Shown: positions 1-12,880 of the stretch, piece after piece
How positions within the stretch are numbered: position 1 is the first letter of the stretch
How the letters are laid out: each line of letters opens with the position of its first letter
From: Sipunculus nudus
Lineage: Eukaryota > Annelida > Sipuncula > Golfingiida > Sipunculidae
Direction of reading: 5' to 3'
Assembly (NCBI GenBank): GCA_026874595.1
Contig: CM049314.1
Coordinates: 4,053,318-4,117,317 of the forward strand
DNA: 64,000 nt
The notes under the pieces: generated by a model
What the model was told of the DNA's origin: nothing
Seen by the model: the letters and a program-made list of their open reading frames with translations, nothing else
The model's database searches: none
Translations under genes and position numbers: made by a program

Positions 1-2196
1 CACGTAAATGTGTCATAAGTCAATAAGTTGAGATGTTACACCAGGCAAGTACACTATATGACTATAAAAACAAATCAATACCGTTTTTTGTTCAAATTTT
101 GTTTTTAGAAAATGAGACCATAATAGTACGATTGAGATCGAAACCAATACTGAGATCAAAAGCAGGAGCTCTGGGAGCGAAATAAAGACCTGCGAAAAAC
201 TATGCAACATAGTAAAATTTGCCTAACGAGTTAAAGATACCTAATAATTTCATCTAAAAGACTGATTTCTCAATTATAAAACATTTTTAACATTTAAATT
301 ATTAAATACTCATTCTCACTCGAAACAAAATATTCTATATTCTTATGGAGTTTTTAGTCGCATCGCATGGAATATCTATTTTTGAACTGAGATTCATGGT
401 GACATGTATGAATATAGCTTACATACGGTAAGGTTGTACATTAAATTGTGTTTGTGACGTTTTAATAAATCCTACTTATCAACATTAAGATATTGCGGAA
501 AGTGATTCAGATACGCGATGGAAGATCAAAGAATATGTCTTATCTAAATGAGTGCAGACTTGATTAAGGTAATTTAGGTGTATAGAAAAAGTATCTTTAT
601 GTCTTCATGATAGATGATGGATGGAATTGCAAGTCTCTTACATAACAAAAAGAGGTAACACATTATAATCATATATCAGTTCCCCGACTTTAAAGGGCGC
701 TTTCCCGTTTATAGATACACAGAGCTGACACAACTCCCCTTCCTTCTGGTATCTTAAACATCCATAGCAATAAATAGCGTCTTCCTAAAAATATTGTGAA
801 TCGTTCGGAAATATTTCAATTTTAATAGGTATAATTTGTTTAATGAATATACTATAACGACGAAACGTTATGTTATTTTTGCCGTCGAATGTGGAAGTTT
901 GTGTAGAAGGCTAAATATTGCATATTTAATGGCATGTTTTGAATTTAACACTAAATAAAGCTGAATTAAGATCACAAAACAAATCTATCAGTTACTTGTG
1001 GAAATACCCGAAACGCATGACTGCAGATGTCACATAACATATCAGACCACTGATATGTGAATATGTATATCGCTTATCAATGCGTTCGTGATCAAACTTC
1101 GACCATTATCATCAAGTTATCTACGGGTTTATCTTGTGCCTTTTGCCGCCTCTGTAGACTTTACGTCCAAAACATACAGCACCCGCCAACGATCTGGACG
1201 GCCCCCGAATATGGGAAAGGGAATGGCGTAATAATCCTTGATCAACTAAAAGTTTGCTTTAATCTTAAAGTGAAAAAAGTGAAACGTTATATGTATATTC
1301 GTTGACAATCCTTCCAAAGTGTATACAAAAAATATACAAATGAATCACCCGTTTTAATGTCATAGATAAACGTTATGTGTTTCACTAAATAAAAACATGA
1401 TGGCACTGAGAAGCAAAAGAGCTTTTACCGTTATTATTAAAGAAAACCTATTGAGGTATCCCCTTTAGAGCCATACGGTGCTGCCACTTACCAATAATTA
1501 ATTAATTTAGATTTAACAAACTTTGAAAAGTCGGTGTTGATTATATATTGATAAACCTTAATAATGATAAACCTTAATCATGTGACATAACACCTGTTTT
1601 GATCTGTAGTTTTTGATCTGGGTTACTGACCAGACTGACCCATTCACCCCAGATCCATCCTCATTTTTTATTTTATTGTACCAAAAAAGGTTAAGATTCT
1701 GCTCTTGAGACTGTCACCAAAGGTACTGACTGTGAAGAGATCTTTAGGTATACTCAGCGGAATCAGCGGACGAGTATCAAGAGGGGGATGGCCCACTGCT
1801 CTTGACCACTATTTTTGTTTCATCCAAAGCGTCAATTATGCCCAAATATTTCGGATTATCCTTAGAGAGAGAATATTTGCCATAATATGCTGTTTTAACC
1901 TATAATCTTGGACTCCTGGGTGCATGCAAAATGTATATCTCCCTCGCTATTTGTCGATATTGAATGTCTAATAAATGTAGTCATTATATTATCTTTTATG
2001 CATATTTCGTATTTTGGCTATGCAAATATGCATAGTTGTCATCATTAAACGTTTCAGTTTGAAACTGAAAATATAAGAAATAATATATATAAAGACAGTC
2101 AATTATAACCAATGTAATTGCTTTTGGCTCACTCAAGAGTGGACTTATTTGACAGGTGGTCTTATTAGAAAGTTGGTCTTTCAGACAAGTTTTACT

Positions 2197-2235
<39 letters not shown>

Positions 2236-3288
2236 CGTTTGTGTATGTGTGTGTGTACGTGCGTGTGTTCATTTTTGTTGTTAAGATTATTCGTGGTGAA
2301 CAAAGAAGAAGAGGAAATTAACAATAACTAATGTAGGAATTGACAGAATAAAATGTTATAACATATAAATGGATTCAAAGGTTTATAGCGAAAGCCAAAA
2401 GACGGACATTATTATTAAGACGATTTGATTAGTTTGATTCCAAAGATTCCAGAGAATAGTGGACTGTTTGTTAAAGGTTCCATGTGAATATGGTAATAAT
2501 GATACAGCCATAGTACAATCTCTCTGAAAAAATACTGTAGACCGTTTATTAAAAGTTAAAAATACCACATTAAGTTCAAACAGAGATTGGATGAAACCAA
2601 CACATCTGTATAAATCCTCGTCATTTTATTAATCATTATTCTCTACATTAAATATATAATCGATCTGAGACATTACAAACGATGTGGACGGGTTCTTAAG
2701 GACCAACTCTCATGATCTTAAATTGGATATGACATAAAACCTTCCACTTGCATGCGCAGAATTCTTGATAATCGTCTTCTGTGTTCGACACCAGTAAATC
2801 AGCATTTCATTCTAGGTAATAGTTTGTATTTTTATGAAATTTAACACACAGAAATGTATGATCGTTTGATAATCTACTCCACTGGTTGACACCGAATGCA
2901 CTTTGAGGACTATTTTCTTTAAATTAACATATTTTTACAAAGTTTGGCACTAAGCCGACGAGGGTTTATCGGGCTAATCTAAACTTAATGGTACAAGCCC
3001 ATAGAGACTCTTACCTCAGTGCCTTTATGATTCAACTTTTATGCAAGGTATGGATTTGTTTTCATCTGTTAATTATGCCTATGTCTCATTTCTTCTATGC
3101 AGCTTACTATTTGGAAACGACGTGTCACTTTTTAAAACATTACCTTATTTCAATGAGTACCTCACTATGGCACAGACAACAGTCGATTTAACGGAACCGA
3201 ATACTTAGAGTCATTTCTCGCGACAAGGTGTCGCTATTGTGGTAGGAAAGAATTACATTACATAATATAAGATTTCATCTACATAACA
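1..3288. other. AT-rich intergenic DNA downstream of the transporter gene
   Basis: I recognise no gene here. Open frames are short and show no family resemblance. The segment lies 3' of the minus-strand transporter gene, so its right end probably holds the 3' untranslated region, but no convincing poly(A) signal close to the stop codon could be chosen. A TA/TG microsatellite sits at 2199-2270. Confidence 0.6.
2199..2270. repeat. (TA)n microsatellite followed by TG-rich tract
   Basis: About 33 bp of pure TA dinucleotide run directly into an imperfect TG/TGTA tract. It is simple sequence with no coding value. Confidence 0.95.
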
Positions 3289-3458
3289 CTAAGCATTAGG
3301 CTTTTCCTCTATCCCTCCCCGCTCTAGGTCTCCTTGTTCTTTCACTGCCCTCCTTTGCAACATAAATGCCCAGATGCCACAGCAGCCTCCGAAAATCTGC
3401 ACAAATCCAAACACCAGGAAAGGAATGGCAAAACTCCCCGTGATGTCTACAATCCAGC
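3289..3458 (-). CDS. Transporter gene, last coding exon
   Basis: Acceptor GATTTCAG at 3459. It encodes residues 374-429: end of PPIAGW, IVDITGSF, the last transmembrane helix, a basic QRRAVK stop-transfer, and a short Glu-rich cytosolic tail ending ..EEKPNA and TAG. A second possible acceptor 26 nt upstream (GATTGCAG) would break the conserved AGW junction and is disfavoured. Confidence 0.9.
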
Positions 3459-6400
3459 CTGAAATCAAAAGCAGCAAGAACACTAAATGCCTGCAATCAG
3501 CAAGAGATAACAGGAAGCCTCCAACTCCACGGGTGGTCAGGAACGGAAAGATAATCGCCGACTATTGAGTGTGCGACCTTAGAAATAAGGTCAACGTAAA
3601 GGATAAATATCAGATATCAGGTGCAAATCTGTTTCCTAGTGCTTATACTGTGTTAAAATTTCAGCCCGCTTGAGATCAGGCGCAAACCAAAAGGCAGAAA
3701 AATAGTTGTTTACCCAATGTATGGATATAAACTCGTCATCCCATGTCAGCCTCTCATTCTTATAAATTACTAGTATACTGTACAAAAATCTTTCGGTCAA
3801 TCTGTCCTTCGAATGTTACTTTTCAGATATTATTCATATACAAAAAAAAAAAACATTCGAAAAGATTAAGGAGTAATTCATCAATGTAAGACATCCGAAA
3901 TATCTGTCAGGTAAACCTGTTTGGATAACTTTGAGCCTGATTAAGTTCAAAACGCCAATTTCTAAAAATAATTCATTGCTATATTTGTACATGTATATTC
4001 AATGCAGGGTCTTTGGATGTTCAGCAACCGTCCACTTTTAATTAAAGAAGGGAAAAGAATTAAAAAAGTGGATCTAGTTTCCATACCTTTACTAAAATAT
4101 ATCATATATTAATAGAGAATAATTCATAACATCTTCGCAAAATAGTCTGCAGGGTCATATACCACAAGCAAATCGATAGTGCTGCAATTGCGTATAACAA
4201 ACACAAACTGAACCGCAAAGCGGGACAACATGCGTTAAAGGTTAAGAAGAAAACCGGTGATCTCTGGGGCAGCGCCAATTGATATGACTGCAACTTGTGT
4301 CGACTAGATTACACCAGGTGTCACTCTACGCCACTGAGCACAGATGTGCAAGGTCTGATGGATAAAATAATCATATTTGTAGACCGACGCTTCATTTTTT
4401 CTATTGATATCTCTTTACTATTTTCCTTTGACATCTGTAGATGGAAGCATTTTTACACATGTTTTATGTTAACGCGTTTCATGTACCTTGATTTACAAAC
4501 TATTGTTTTATGGTGCAGGCACAATACATCGGAGAAGCATATACAAAAAGTGTTATTTACTTACCAGCAATCGGGGGAGACAAAAGTGTCGACACCCCGC
4601 AAGTGAAAATAAGCAGTCCTGAACCCGTCGCCAGTTTATCGGAGGGCACCAAATCTCCGATTATTGTGCAATCTAGGGATACGTAACCAGCTACAAAGAA
4701 CAAGGGATTTTATGTTTTTATGTGGTTCAAAACCGCCTGAGCTATTTTTTTCTTTCTTAATTTATAAAACTATAAATAAGCTAAAATTTACGCCGATTTT
4801 TATTTGCCATTTATAAATTGGCCATTGAACTCATATCAATTCTTTTAAATTCTAACAAAACACGGGATTTTGGCGGATGAAAAGATTCACGAGACTTACA
4901 CCTTTGAAACAGCAAGAAAAAGCAAATAATATACCTTACATGATTATACAGTAAAACCTCGAAATTAGGACCACCATCGGGACCTCGATAGAGTGATCGC
5001 ATTTCTCTGGCGAGGTCTTATATAAAGAGCGAAAAAAGAATCAGCAGAATCAGCAAAGTGGTCGTTGTTTTTAGGTTGTCGCACAACGTAGATGATTGAA
5101 ATGTCTAGGTTTTACTGTAAACTTAAAAATCCTTCCAAAAATAACTTACCGCTTAAAGCTCCAAAAAAACCGGCGTAGGTTGCGATCAAAGCATAATCAT
5201 CAAAGAAATAGAAAATAATACTCAGGCTACCAGCTGTGATTCCGGCCCCTGCATGTACTAAGGTTCTCCCATAACCGATCTTATCACCCACAAACCCTAC
5301 AAAGGGTCTCAAGGCGCCGCTGCATACTCCAAATATAGTCATTGAGGTAGCTGCCCTGAAGCTGTCGTATCCTGCACCGATGACCCTCGCAGGAAGCAGA
5401 ATGAACGGGACTATGTGTGAAGCAAGCACAAAAGCGTCCGCCAATAAATAGAGTATTACTTTCAAGTCTTTCAAAAGGCCTAAGTCTAATAATCGAACTG
5501 CCCTTTGAAATATTGACAATCGTTTGCTATCTTCCGAAGTACTGGACGATTCGTCGTCATCTTCTCTGGGGACTTGTGGTTTCAGTAACGCGCCGGCCAC
5601 TACGCTGTTGAGTTGTATACCGCCAAGTATAACTAAAGCCCCTCTCCAACCGTAGGTATCAATGAGTACTCGGCTCAGTATAGGAGACACGAACGTGCCA
5701 AGGCACAAACCAGTCATAGCAACCCCAATAGCGAGCGCACGACGTTTCTCAAAATATTCCAGAAGAGCTACCACGCCTCCAATGTTGTAAGTTCCTGTGC
5801 CAAGACCTGTAAAAGTAAGAGAGTATCAAACTTTTGGAGGGCTTGGTAAATCAAATACCTAAATAATATAATTCTACTGGCTACGTCATTGCATTCGGAT
5901 GTTCACCAAAGTTTTAATGATGTCTCCCAAGACCCATGTGCCACCCCTCCACAACGTTTTATCGAATAGGTCGCAAGGTTCTTGCATAATCCTGCTGGAA
6001 TACAAACAAATCAATTATAAATAATCACCTAAATACAGGGAAAATAATAAAAAAGATACACATAATTTATAGCAAGAGTAATCTTACTCAAATTTGAAAA
6101 AAGAGTTTGTTCGCTCTCAGTTTTATGAAGACCCCTTACCACCAAACACTCACAAGTTTAGATTCTCGCCTGTACGCACCCCGGCGGCCTTATCGAAGCC
6201 TATCAGGTTTACTTCTCATAGTTACAGTGCTCATGGGGGCTGTCATTTTGCGTACACACAAACACCCGGATGTCAGGTGTTATTTTATTTTTAAATTATG
6301 GGTATACCGCTAGTTGAAATAATATTCCTGACCAACGTTAAGCCAGGCATAACCCACTGAGGCCATTTGACATACAAATATGAATTTAACTGAACTTAGG

Positions 6401-8244
6401 CAACTACAGGAAACAGGTATGAGAAAAAATTGCCAAATGATGACATTTCGTGACCTAACTCCATTATGATTTTTTTGTAAACGTACACGTAAAATTTACT
6501 CATAGATTTAACATTATTTAATTTTGTACCTTTTCTATTTCCACTTCCTTGAGAAAAAAATCATCAAAGGCTATGACTTATTAAGGAAAGATCAGTTGTG
6601 AGGTAAAGAAACATTTAATCAGGATCTTCTCATGGATTCAGTGTCACATTTGTCTCAATTTCTACTGACGACATTCGGATACATTGAGGTCGTAATAATC
6701 TAGTATTAAGAGAAGTCCGTTAACCAGGAATTTGATCTTGGATTATTTTCCGTTGAAGAGGATGATGATTATTATCATAGTCTTAGGAAACGGTTGTTAT
6801 ATCAGTGATTGAAAAATAAAAACGACTGATGATTGATTATTAATAGATTATCTCATGTACCATCTATATTATTGTAAAAATGTTTATAGAATTAAACCTA
6901 AAATAAAAACGGAGGAAATTAAGTTCATCAGGCCGAGAGGTCAAGGTTATGACACGTATTCGTTGCATAAGATTATGGTTCGCTGTTTCTTGCCTATTCT
7001 TTGTTATATCTCTGACAGAATTGGATTATTTTATCGGGATACTTTGACTTCTTGAATGTATATACATAATCGATAATGATTCGTTATGAAATATTCAATG
7101 GATCAAACCGATTTAGAAATAAAACGACCAATCGATATAATCGATTAATTTGCACACCACTAATTATCAGTACTATTATTATTTTTTATTATAGTTAACA
7201 TTCCATTTATTACCTGGCACCATTCCATAGAGGATATTGACGATTATGATATTGGTAGAATACCCTGCAACAAATATGCCAAGCCCTGCAAAAAATCCTC
7301 CGACCATCACGACGATTCTAGTCCCGAACTTCTTGACGACGGGGCCGAGAGCAAGACCTGTAAGTAACAAAAAGTTTATCAAGAAGTAGTCGCAGACCAC
7401 AAACCTCCCCGAGGATGCATGCGTCTGTGTTGTGCACATGGTTGTCACGGTTCAACTTTCTATCGCAGGTTACCCACAGAATAACCCCTACCAAAACCAA
7501 TAGAAATTTCTATTAAAAAGAAATATCCATGTGTTATAATGAATACTTTGAGCTAAATAACATTACCGAGATTCAGATTACTTGCAAATTGTAATATTTT
7601 TTACTGATATCATGGGTTCGACGGAGGTTATAAAGTCATAAAACAAATAACCACGCAAATGACCCACAAGTAAAACGTCGAAACAAAAATGTCTAAATGT
7701 GGTATGTTTTTTAACGAATTTTCTTATATTTAACAACTTCGTCTACAAACAATATCGTCCATAACAACTAGATTAGGTAATGCTGTGAATTTGTGTTTTT
7801 AATTTATTTTAACCATTTTCCGATGATGAATGAGTGCATAATTACCAGTGACAATTTAACAAACTGGCTAAAAAAATATATATAGAGAACACCCGTGCAA
7901 GAAAATAAGTAAAATCTGAATTAACGTTAAATATATTTTTTTCATGTTTTACCTATTATCATTCCTCACCCCTGTCATCAAGACACTAAAGCTACTATAC
8001 TATGCTAAAGGGATCACGAATTTTTTTAAACGTCTCACCCAATATTCCACTGAGTCCAATACACAATGACCCAGCCATGGCCGCGGAAGCTTTGCTGACT
8101 CGGAAGTAATCCACAAATTCCGGCAGGAAGACGCCGTATGACGAAAAATTAATTGTAAACAAAATGTACAATCCAAAGGTTCCAATCATGACCAGCCACG
8201 AATAACCACTGTCCACTGTTCGCTTTGGCATGATCGCATGTATT
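3289..8244 (-). CDS. SLC16/MCT-like major facilitator transporter, 5 coding exons
   Basis: Predicted multi-pass plasma-membrane carrier of the monocarboxylate-transporter family. Joining minus-strand exons 8231-8039, 7357-7214, 5806-5150, 4690-4565 and 3458-3289 gives 1290 nt, that is 429 residues plus a TAG stop, with no frame break. Family marks are the N-terminal DSGYSW (residues 7-12, the D-x-G-x-x-W motif before TM1), YFEKRRALAIG at 130-140 after TM4, and SPPIAGW at 369-375. About twelve hydrophobic segments flank an acidic Ser/Asp/Glu-rich loop at 190-210, as in MCTs. All introns are GT-AG and phase 1. The start chosen is the first ATG in the frame, 13 nt after a strong acceptor (pyrimidine tract plus CAG at 8245), so a non-coding first exon lies further upstream and was not located. 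The Lys and Asp used for proton coupling in MCT1 appear absent, so the substrate is unknown. Confidence 0.92.
3459..4564 (-). other. Transporter intron 4
   Basis: 1106 bp GT-AG intron, AT-rich. I see no coding exon or recognisable mobile element in it. Confidence 0.8.
4565..4690 (-). CDS. Transporter gene, coding exon 4
   Basis: 126 bp, acceptor TTTGTAG and donor GTAAGTA, phase 1 at both ends. It encodes residues 332-373, with the D-L-V-x-x-D-K-L motif after TM10 and the start of SPPIAGW. It is too short to stand out as an open frame and was found by splice logic and family resemblance. Confidence 0.88.
4949..5117. mobile_element. MITE with CAGTAAAACCT terminal inverted repeats, TA target site
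   Basis: A 169-bp element starts CAGTAAAACCT and ends AGGTTTTACTG, and each end is flanked by TA (4947-4948 and 5118-5119). Perfect 11-bp termini plus TA duplication fit a non-autonomous Tc1/mariner-superfamily element; the CAGTRAAACCT terminus resembles pogo/Tigger families. It lies in transporter intron 3, ending 32 bp before the donor of exon 3, and has no coding capacity. Confidence 0.85.
5150..5806 (-). CDS. Transporter gene, coding exon 3 (largest)
   Basis: 657 bp, flanked by TTTTACAG acceptor and GTAAGT donor, phase 1 at both ends. It encodes residues 113-331: TM4, the YFEKRRALA motif, TM5-6, the acidic cytosolic loop, and TM7-10. Arg279-Pro280 in the TM8 region matches the Arg-Pro of MCTs, but the residue four places before Arg is Ser275 rather than Asp. 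Confidence 0.92.
5807..7213 (-). other. Transporter intron 2
   Basis: 1407 bp GT-AG intron. It is AT-rich, with no coding or repeat structure that I can support. Confidence 0.75.
7214..7357 (-). CDS. Transporter gene, coding exon 2
   Basis: 144 bp, flanked by CTTACAG acceptor and GTAATA donor, phase 1 at both ends. It encodes residues 65-112, including the FGTRIVVMVGG stretch between TM2 and TM3 that is typical of MCT proteins. Confidence 0.9.
7358..8038 (-). other. Transporter intron 1 (between coding exons 1 and 2)
   Basis: 681 bp GT-AG intron, AT-rich, nothing recognised. Confidence 0.75.
8039..8244 (-). CDS. Transporter gene, first coding exon (start codon at 8231)
   Basis: The exon begins after a TTTTTTCC..TTTTACAG acceptor, carries 13 nt of 5' UTR, then ATG and residues 1-64 (TM1 and most of TM2), and ends at a GTGAGA donor after the first base of codon 65. 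An in-frame upstream extension to 8393 would have to read through the acceptor tract, so it was not used as the start. Confidence 0.88.
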
Positions 8245-9591
8245 CTGTAAAAGGAAAAAAAGAAAACCTTTTCCACTTCGTTCCTATTGCCGTCTCCAGA
8301 TGGCGCAGCTTCCATTTGATTTTCTCTAAATATGGTACCTATTTTTATCAAATCAACGTGACATAAAACATAAAGAAAACAAGACATCATCATTTAAGGG
8401 ACGAAAGCATTGTTTCTTTTTAAGACGGCGTATCACTAACATGACAATGACTGATGGATATTGAGGAGTATAAGCATGGCTGTACCCGTGAAAGATATTC
8501 TATATGGCTTAATCAAAGCTGCGACAGTTAACTCTGTAAATTTTGCGTCGTATATTTCATATTACTTCAGCCCCCAGTCTGTAAAGCGGTGGTTTACAAT
8601 ACGATTAACCATTTGCACTATAATCCGGCAGACAAAGGTAAACTTTTTCTGCTTATCTTGTATTTTTTAGCTTTTTAATTATTTTTTGTATGGATTTAAT
8701 TTCCATTATATCAGATGAAATATTGTTTCCCTGCTGATTTCCTTTTGGCAATTTGAATTATCTGCATAAAACAACGAAAACCAAAATTACCATAAAATCT
8801 GTTAAAAGGTGACGTAGAGAGACAATCAATACATTGGATTTAAGGCCTAATGACCTTGTGAGATCATGTCTGATATTTCCATATTGATATTGGCCAGCAT
8901 TTTTAAAATGGCTGTACTGCCTTATGAAAAAAAAATGTGCGAATGATAACCGTGTCACACTAAATGCTGACCACTGGATAAAATGTGTCAGAGTCCAAAA
9001 CAAATTTTATGTTGTTATATATTAATGATCTGGTACAAAATTCCTAAGTAAGTATACCTGTGGATGATAAAATCTTCCCAACAATAGTTGATACACATTG
9101 TTTTTATGTATGGAATCTTAGTTTAAATATGTTGATCTTGTGCACTATAACATGGACCTTGTTGGCTGTGCTGTTAGGACTTTATTTCAAGGTCTACTGA
9201 AAGGATGTGGTAGGATAACCCTTTCTTAAGGATGGATACGTATGTGGGAAGCTTTCGGTACTATAAGTCGTGTTTTATTATTAATATGTATTATTCGATG
9301 TGGAACCTGCACTACTGAGAGTTTATTTTATCATTACCGTGTTCCTTGGCCAAATCGGAGTAACTATCACTTGTAAAAGTCATATAAACATATTTTTCAT
9401 TTGCAATGTCAAGGGCAATTTCTATAGGCCTTATTTCTCTCCCTTCCTCTCAACAAAAAGGGTGTTTTATTTACATGAAATTACCCCTATATCACTAAAA
9501 GAATCCCCATAATGAATTAAATAGTGCGACAATAATGCCTCGTAATTAAGGGACCATGAGTTTAGCGCAAGAAACAATCCTGAATGTTCTG

Positions 9592-9643
<52 letters not shown>

Positions 9644-10959
9644 GTTTTTGATGTTGAACACAAGCTATTGCCTGTCAGTTATCCAGCACAGAAGCCTTAC
9701 AAGCGTATTCATTGACACTTAATTGTTAACAACACTATATTTTCTCATGATCTGGGTAAATCATTTATGTACAAAAAAATCATATTGACGTAAATACAAG
9801 TCCCACGAAACGTAATCCACGTTATAAAACTATATGTTTGTTTATTTATTTGTTATATTTTTTTTTCAACTTGACTATATTATATTTGAGGAGAGCAGAT
9901 AGCTTGCTAATATTAAGAGATGGTTAGTTTATGCATGGATTACCTTCACTTGAGTGAATTTGACGTCGGTCCGGCGAAAGGCGAGGCCCTTATTTTATAC
10001 TCAGGTTGAATCGTTTTATGCCCCAATAACTTATATGATTATTTGCTATAATGCTCGAGCATGTCCTCTAATGTGATCATCAAAATCCGAGTGATCAGCT
10101 TTTAACAATCTTGTACTCTCCACCTCCCCTGCTGGTAAGTAGAGTGTTCGGAAAGGCACAACACAAGGCATGCGCAAGGCATTTCCTACTTTCTGCTAAT
10201 AATGTAGATAAAGTGATTGTTACTATCGCTGATAAATGCGCTTGATTTATAGTTTGTAACTTTATGATTTTACTAATGATGTCTTAAACATAAATCAGAG
10301 GGATATTAGAAGCGTGAATCGTATATTTAAAGGGCAAGGTCATTTCCTGTTGGTGGGGCTCTCTTTTGACTGAGGTTGAAGGGATCTAGGTCTATGTAAT
10401 AAAAATGTTGTTGGACCTTGTTATTATTAAGCCTTCTGATATCCCTGGATACGCTTTCTGAATTTCAGGTTTTTACATATGCTTTGACCCAGTAGTGCTG
10501 GGGCCATTTCCCAAACAGGCCCTTAATTTCGAGTTTGCTGCACCCACCGTCATTATTAGGTTTGAATTAAGTCATTTTTTTTTGGTGAAAATGATTCATC
10601 CAGATCATATTTCAAAACATCATCTCCCTGGAAAGTTTCCAACAGGCATGAGATGACAGTATAATAAACTAACCTCTGAACATATTTTTTGTTGAATATA
10701 TGGGTCAATATCAAAGGTTCACTGTACGAAATTGTTTTGCGGACAACTATTTGCTGCTTAATTTAATCAGGGCTACCATTTCACCTAATTTTGATGTGCT
10801 GAATACATAAAAAATTAATTTCGAAACTCGTTTCCATTTGTTAGCCTTCGAAATATAAATTTAACTAGAATATCAGCAGAAGCTGACAAAAGCCCTCAGC
10901 CAAAAGAACAGTGTTTAGAGGTGGTAACAGTAACAAGTACTAAATATCTGTTCTCACAT
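8245..10959. other. Intergenic DNA upstream of the transporter
   Basis: It should hold the unlocated 5' non-coding exon and promoter of the transporter gene. I cannot pick them from sequence alone. The only clear structure is a CT/TA microsatellite at 9599-9643. No protein-like open frame was recognised. Confidence 0.5.
9599..9643. repeat. (CT)n/(TA)n compound microsatellite
   Basis: About 28 bp of CT repeat merges into about 17 bp of TA repeat. Confidence 0.95.
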
Positions 10960-11590
10960 GGATGTATATCTGTACATTTCTCAGTTATAAATTTAAAATT
11001 GAGAGGTATGTACCATGATTCATAACAATCCACCAAATGCTTCCTGAAAAATAAGCTCAGTTTTATTCTATTATCAGCTCTGTGATCTTGAAAAGTAGGT
11101 CAAGGTCAACCACCTTCGAACTTGACCGAGATTTTGTCGATATACATATTCACCAAAGAAATAAAATTCCTATTGTGAATCCTTTTAGGGATATCCCGCT
11201 CATAAGGCCAAAGTTGAAAAATCCAAGAAAAATTCATTTAAAATCAGAAATTGCAGGTGGCGCCCCAAACTTGTGCAGCACTTACAGACCATCACTCCCT
11301 ATGATCATAGTAAGTATTTTTGAAAATCCAGCCAATGGTTCCTGAGAAATTAGCTTCTAAATGTTTTTTCTATAATCAGCTCTAAAACGTAGAAAAATAG
11401 GTCAAGGTCACCCATATTCGAACTTGACCGAGATTTTGTCAATATACATTTTCACCGAAAAAATAAAATTCCTACGGTGAATCCTTTTAGAGATATCCCG
11501 CTCACAATCCCAAAGTTGAAAAATCAGATAAAAATTCATTAAAAAATCAGATATATGCAAAAAGCATATAATTTCAAAACCTGACTGAGA
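10960..11590. repeat. About 302-bp tandem duplication containing AGGTCAAGGTCA
   Basis: Two diverged copies lie head to tail. The shared AGGTCAAGGTCA anchors fall at 11097 and 11399, giving a period of 302 bp. Both copies share an 'ACTTGACCGAGATTTTGTC' block and a 'GGATATCCCGCTCA'-like block, while stops and indels break any open frame. It looks like a non-coding interspersed/tandem repeat of molluscan type. Confidence 0.85.
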
Positions 11591-12880
11591 TATGGATGCA
11601 AGATTAGTCCTAGTTATCAAACTGATGAGCCAAATGAAACAAACATGTTATATTTTGTTATTCAGCGTATTTTAAGCTATTTAAAGTAATTAAATAAGTG
11701 ATTATTTGATTATAATAAGGGTATACAACGTGTTCTGCAGGCAAGTAAAATCAATATGTATACAATCCTTGTGAATGGAATGGAGCAATTGGTTTGTCGT
11801 TTCCTTAATCCGACTGAAATGAAGGTACAAGTGAATTTTTTCTTTTAAAAAAAATTATATGAATATCAAAAGGTATATATTCTTGAAACGTTACTATTGC
11901 TTTGGATATAAACAGGCATTATTGGTTCTAATCATTAATTAGATTAAATTATTCACTCAATTCAGTCCCATGTCTCTTTTTTTAATTAAAAATTCACTAT
12001 TTTAAGATTGTTTATTGGATTAAATATCAAATAACGTTTATATTTTGAGTATTAATTGGCTTTTTGAGCTGAAGCACATCAGAATTATGGTGGATCTTTT
12101 CTACTGATTAGGCATGGACAATTCATTTTTAATATTTCTAAATTTGATCTCGTTTAAATAAATATTTTACTTAAACCCTGATATTTTTATTTAATTTGAA
12201 ATAAAAATAAACTACTATGGAAATTTACAGTTGTCATGATATTTTGCATAAGATTTGTATTTTCATGAGGTAAGTCTTAAACATATATTGCTAGACAATA
12301 ACATGTTCCGTTTATAGCCAAAAATGAAATGTTAAACAACTTTGAGTACGTATATATGTATATCAGCTTCATTATTGTAGCCGGCAGCATAGCAATGCGT
12401 TTCCATGCAAACCGCATGGAAAAGTTTTACTATCATATTGAGAAAAATATTATTAGAAAATTAACATAAAAATTTAATGAACAGAAACCAATAAAATGGT
12501 GTCATAACATCTAGGACCTATAACTTACAACATAGTCCATTTGGACTTAAAATATGCACATATGGGATGTACGTTAGCATTTTGAGTTAATTTTGTTTTA
12601 TGTCCGACAGGACAGCAAAAACTTCAGTGTGATCATTCCATTAAAAAATATCTAATTTTAATGTTTCACTTAAGTTTATCTTAGTTTCTCAACTTTTAAA
12701 TCTCAAATACCCCTTCTATATATAAAGGTGTAAGCAAGCATTCAGAAGAGAAACTAATTTTGGACTAATTTTAGGCCATATGCTTTGTGTGAAAAAACTG
12801 CCGAACCCAAAAGAGAGCAAAGTTTATCTTTACGTTTAGCTTCAACCATTAAATCCTATACGGCAGGAGTACAATCTGGT
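11591..12880. other. AT-rich DNA, nothing recognised
   Basis: I see no coding similarity, no clear repeat ends and no RNA gene in this stretch. Confidence 0.6.

Noticed and set aside
8245..8393. N-terminal extension of the transporter to an upstream in-frame ATG at 8393
   Set aside because: It would translate through a strong pyrimidine tract and AG acceptor. The extra residues do not resemble MCT N-termini.
11618..11645. Third hammerhead-like site (CTGATGAG then GAAAC)
   Set aside because: The interval is too short and unpaired for stem II, and no stem I or III can be drawn.
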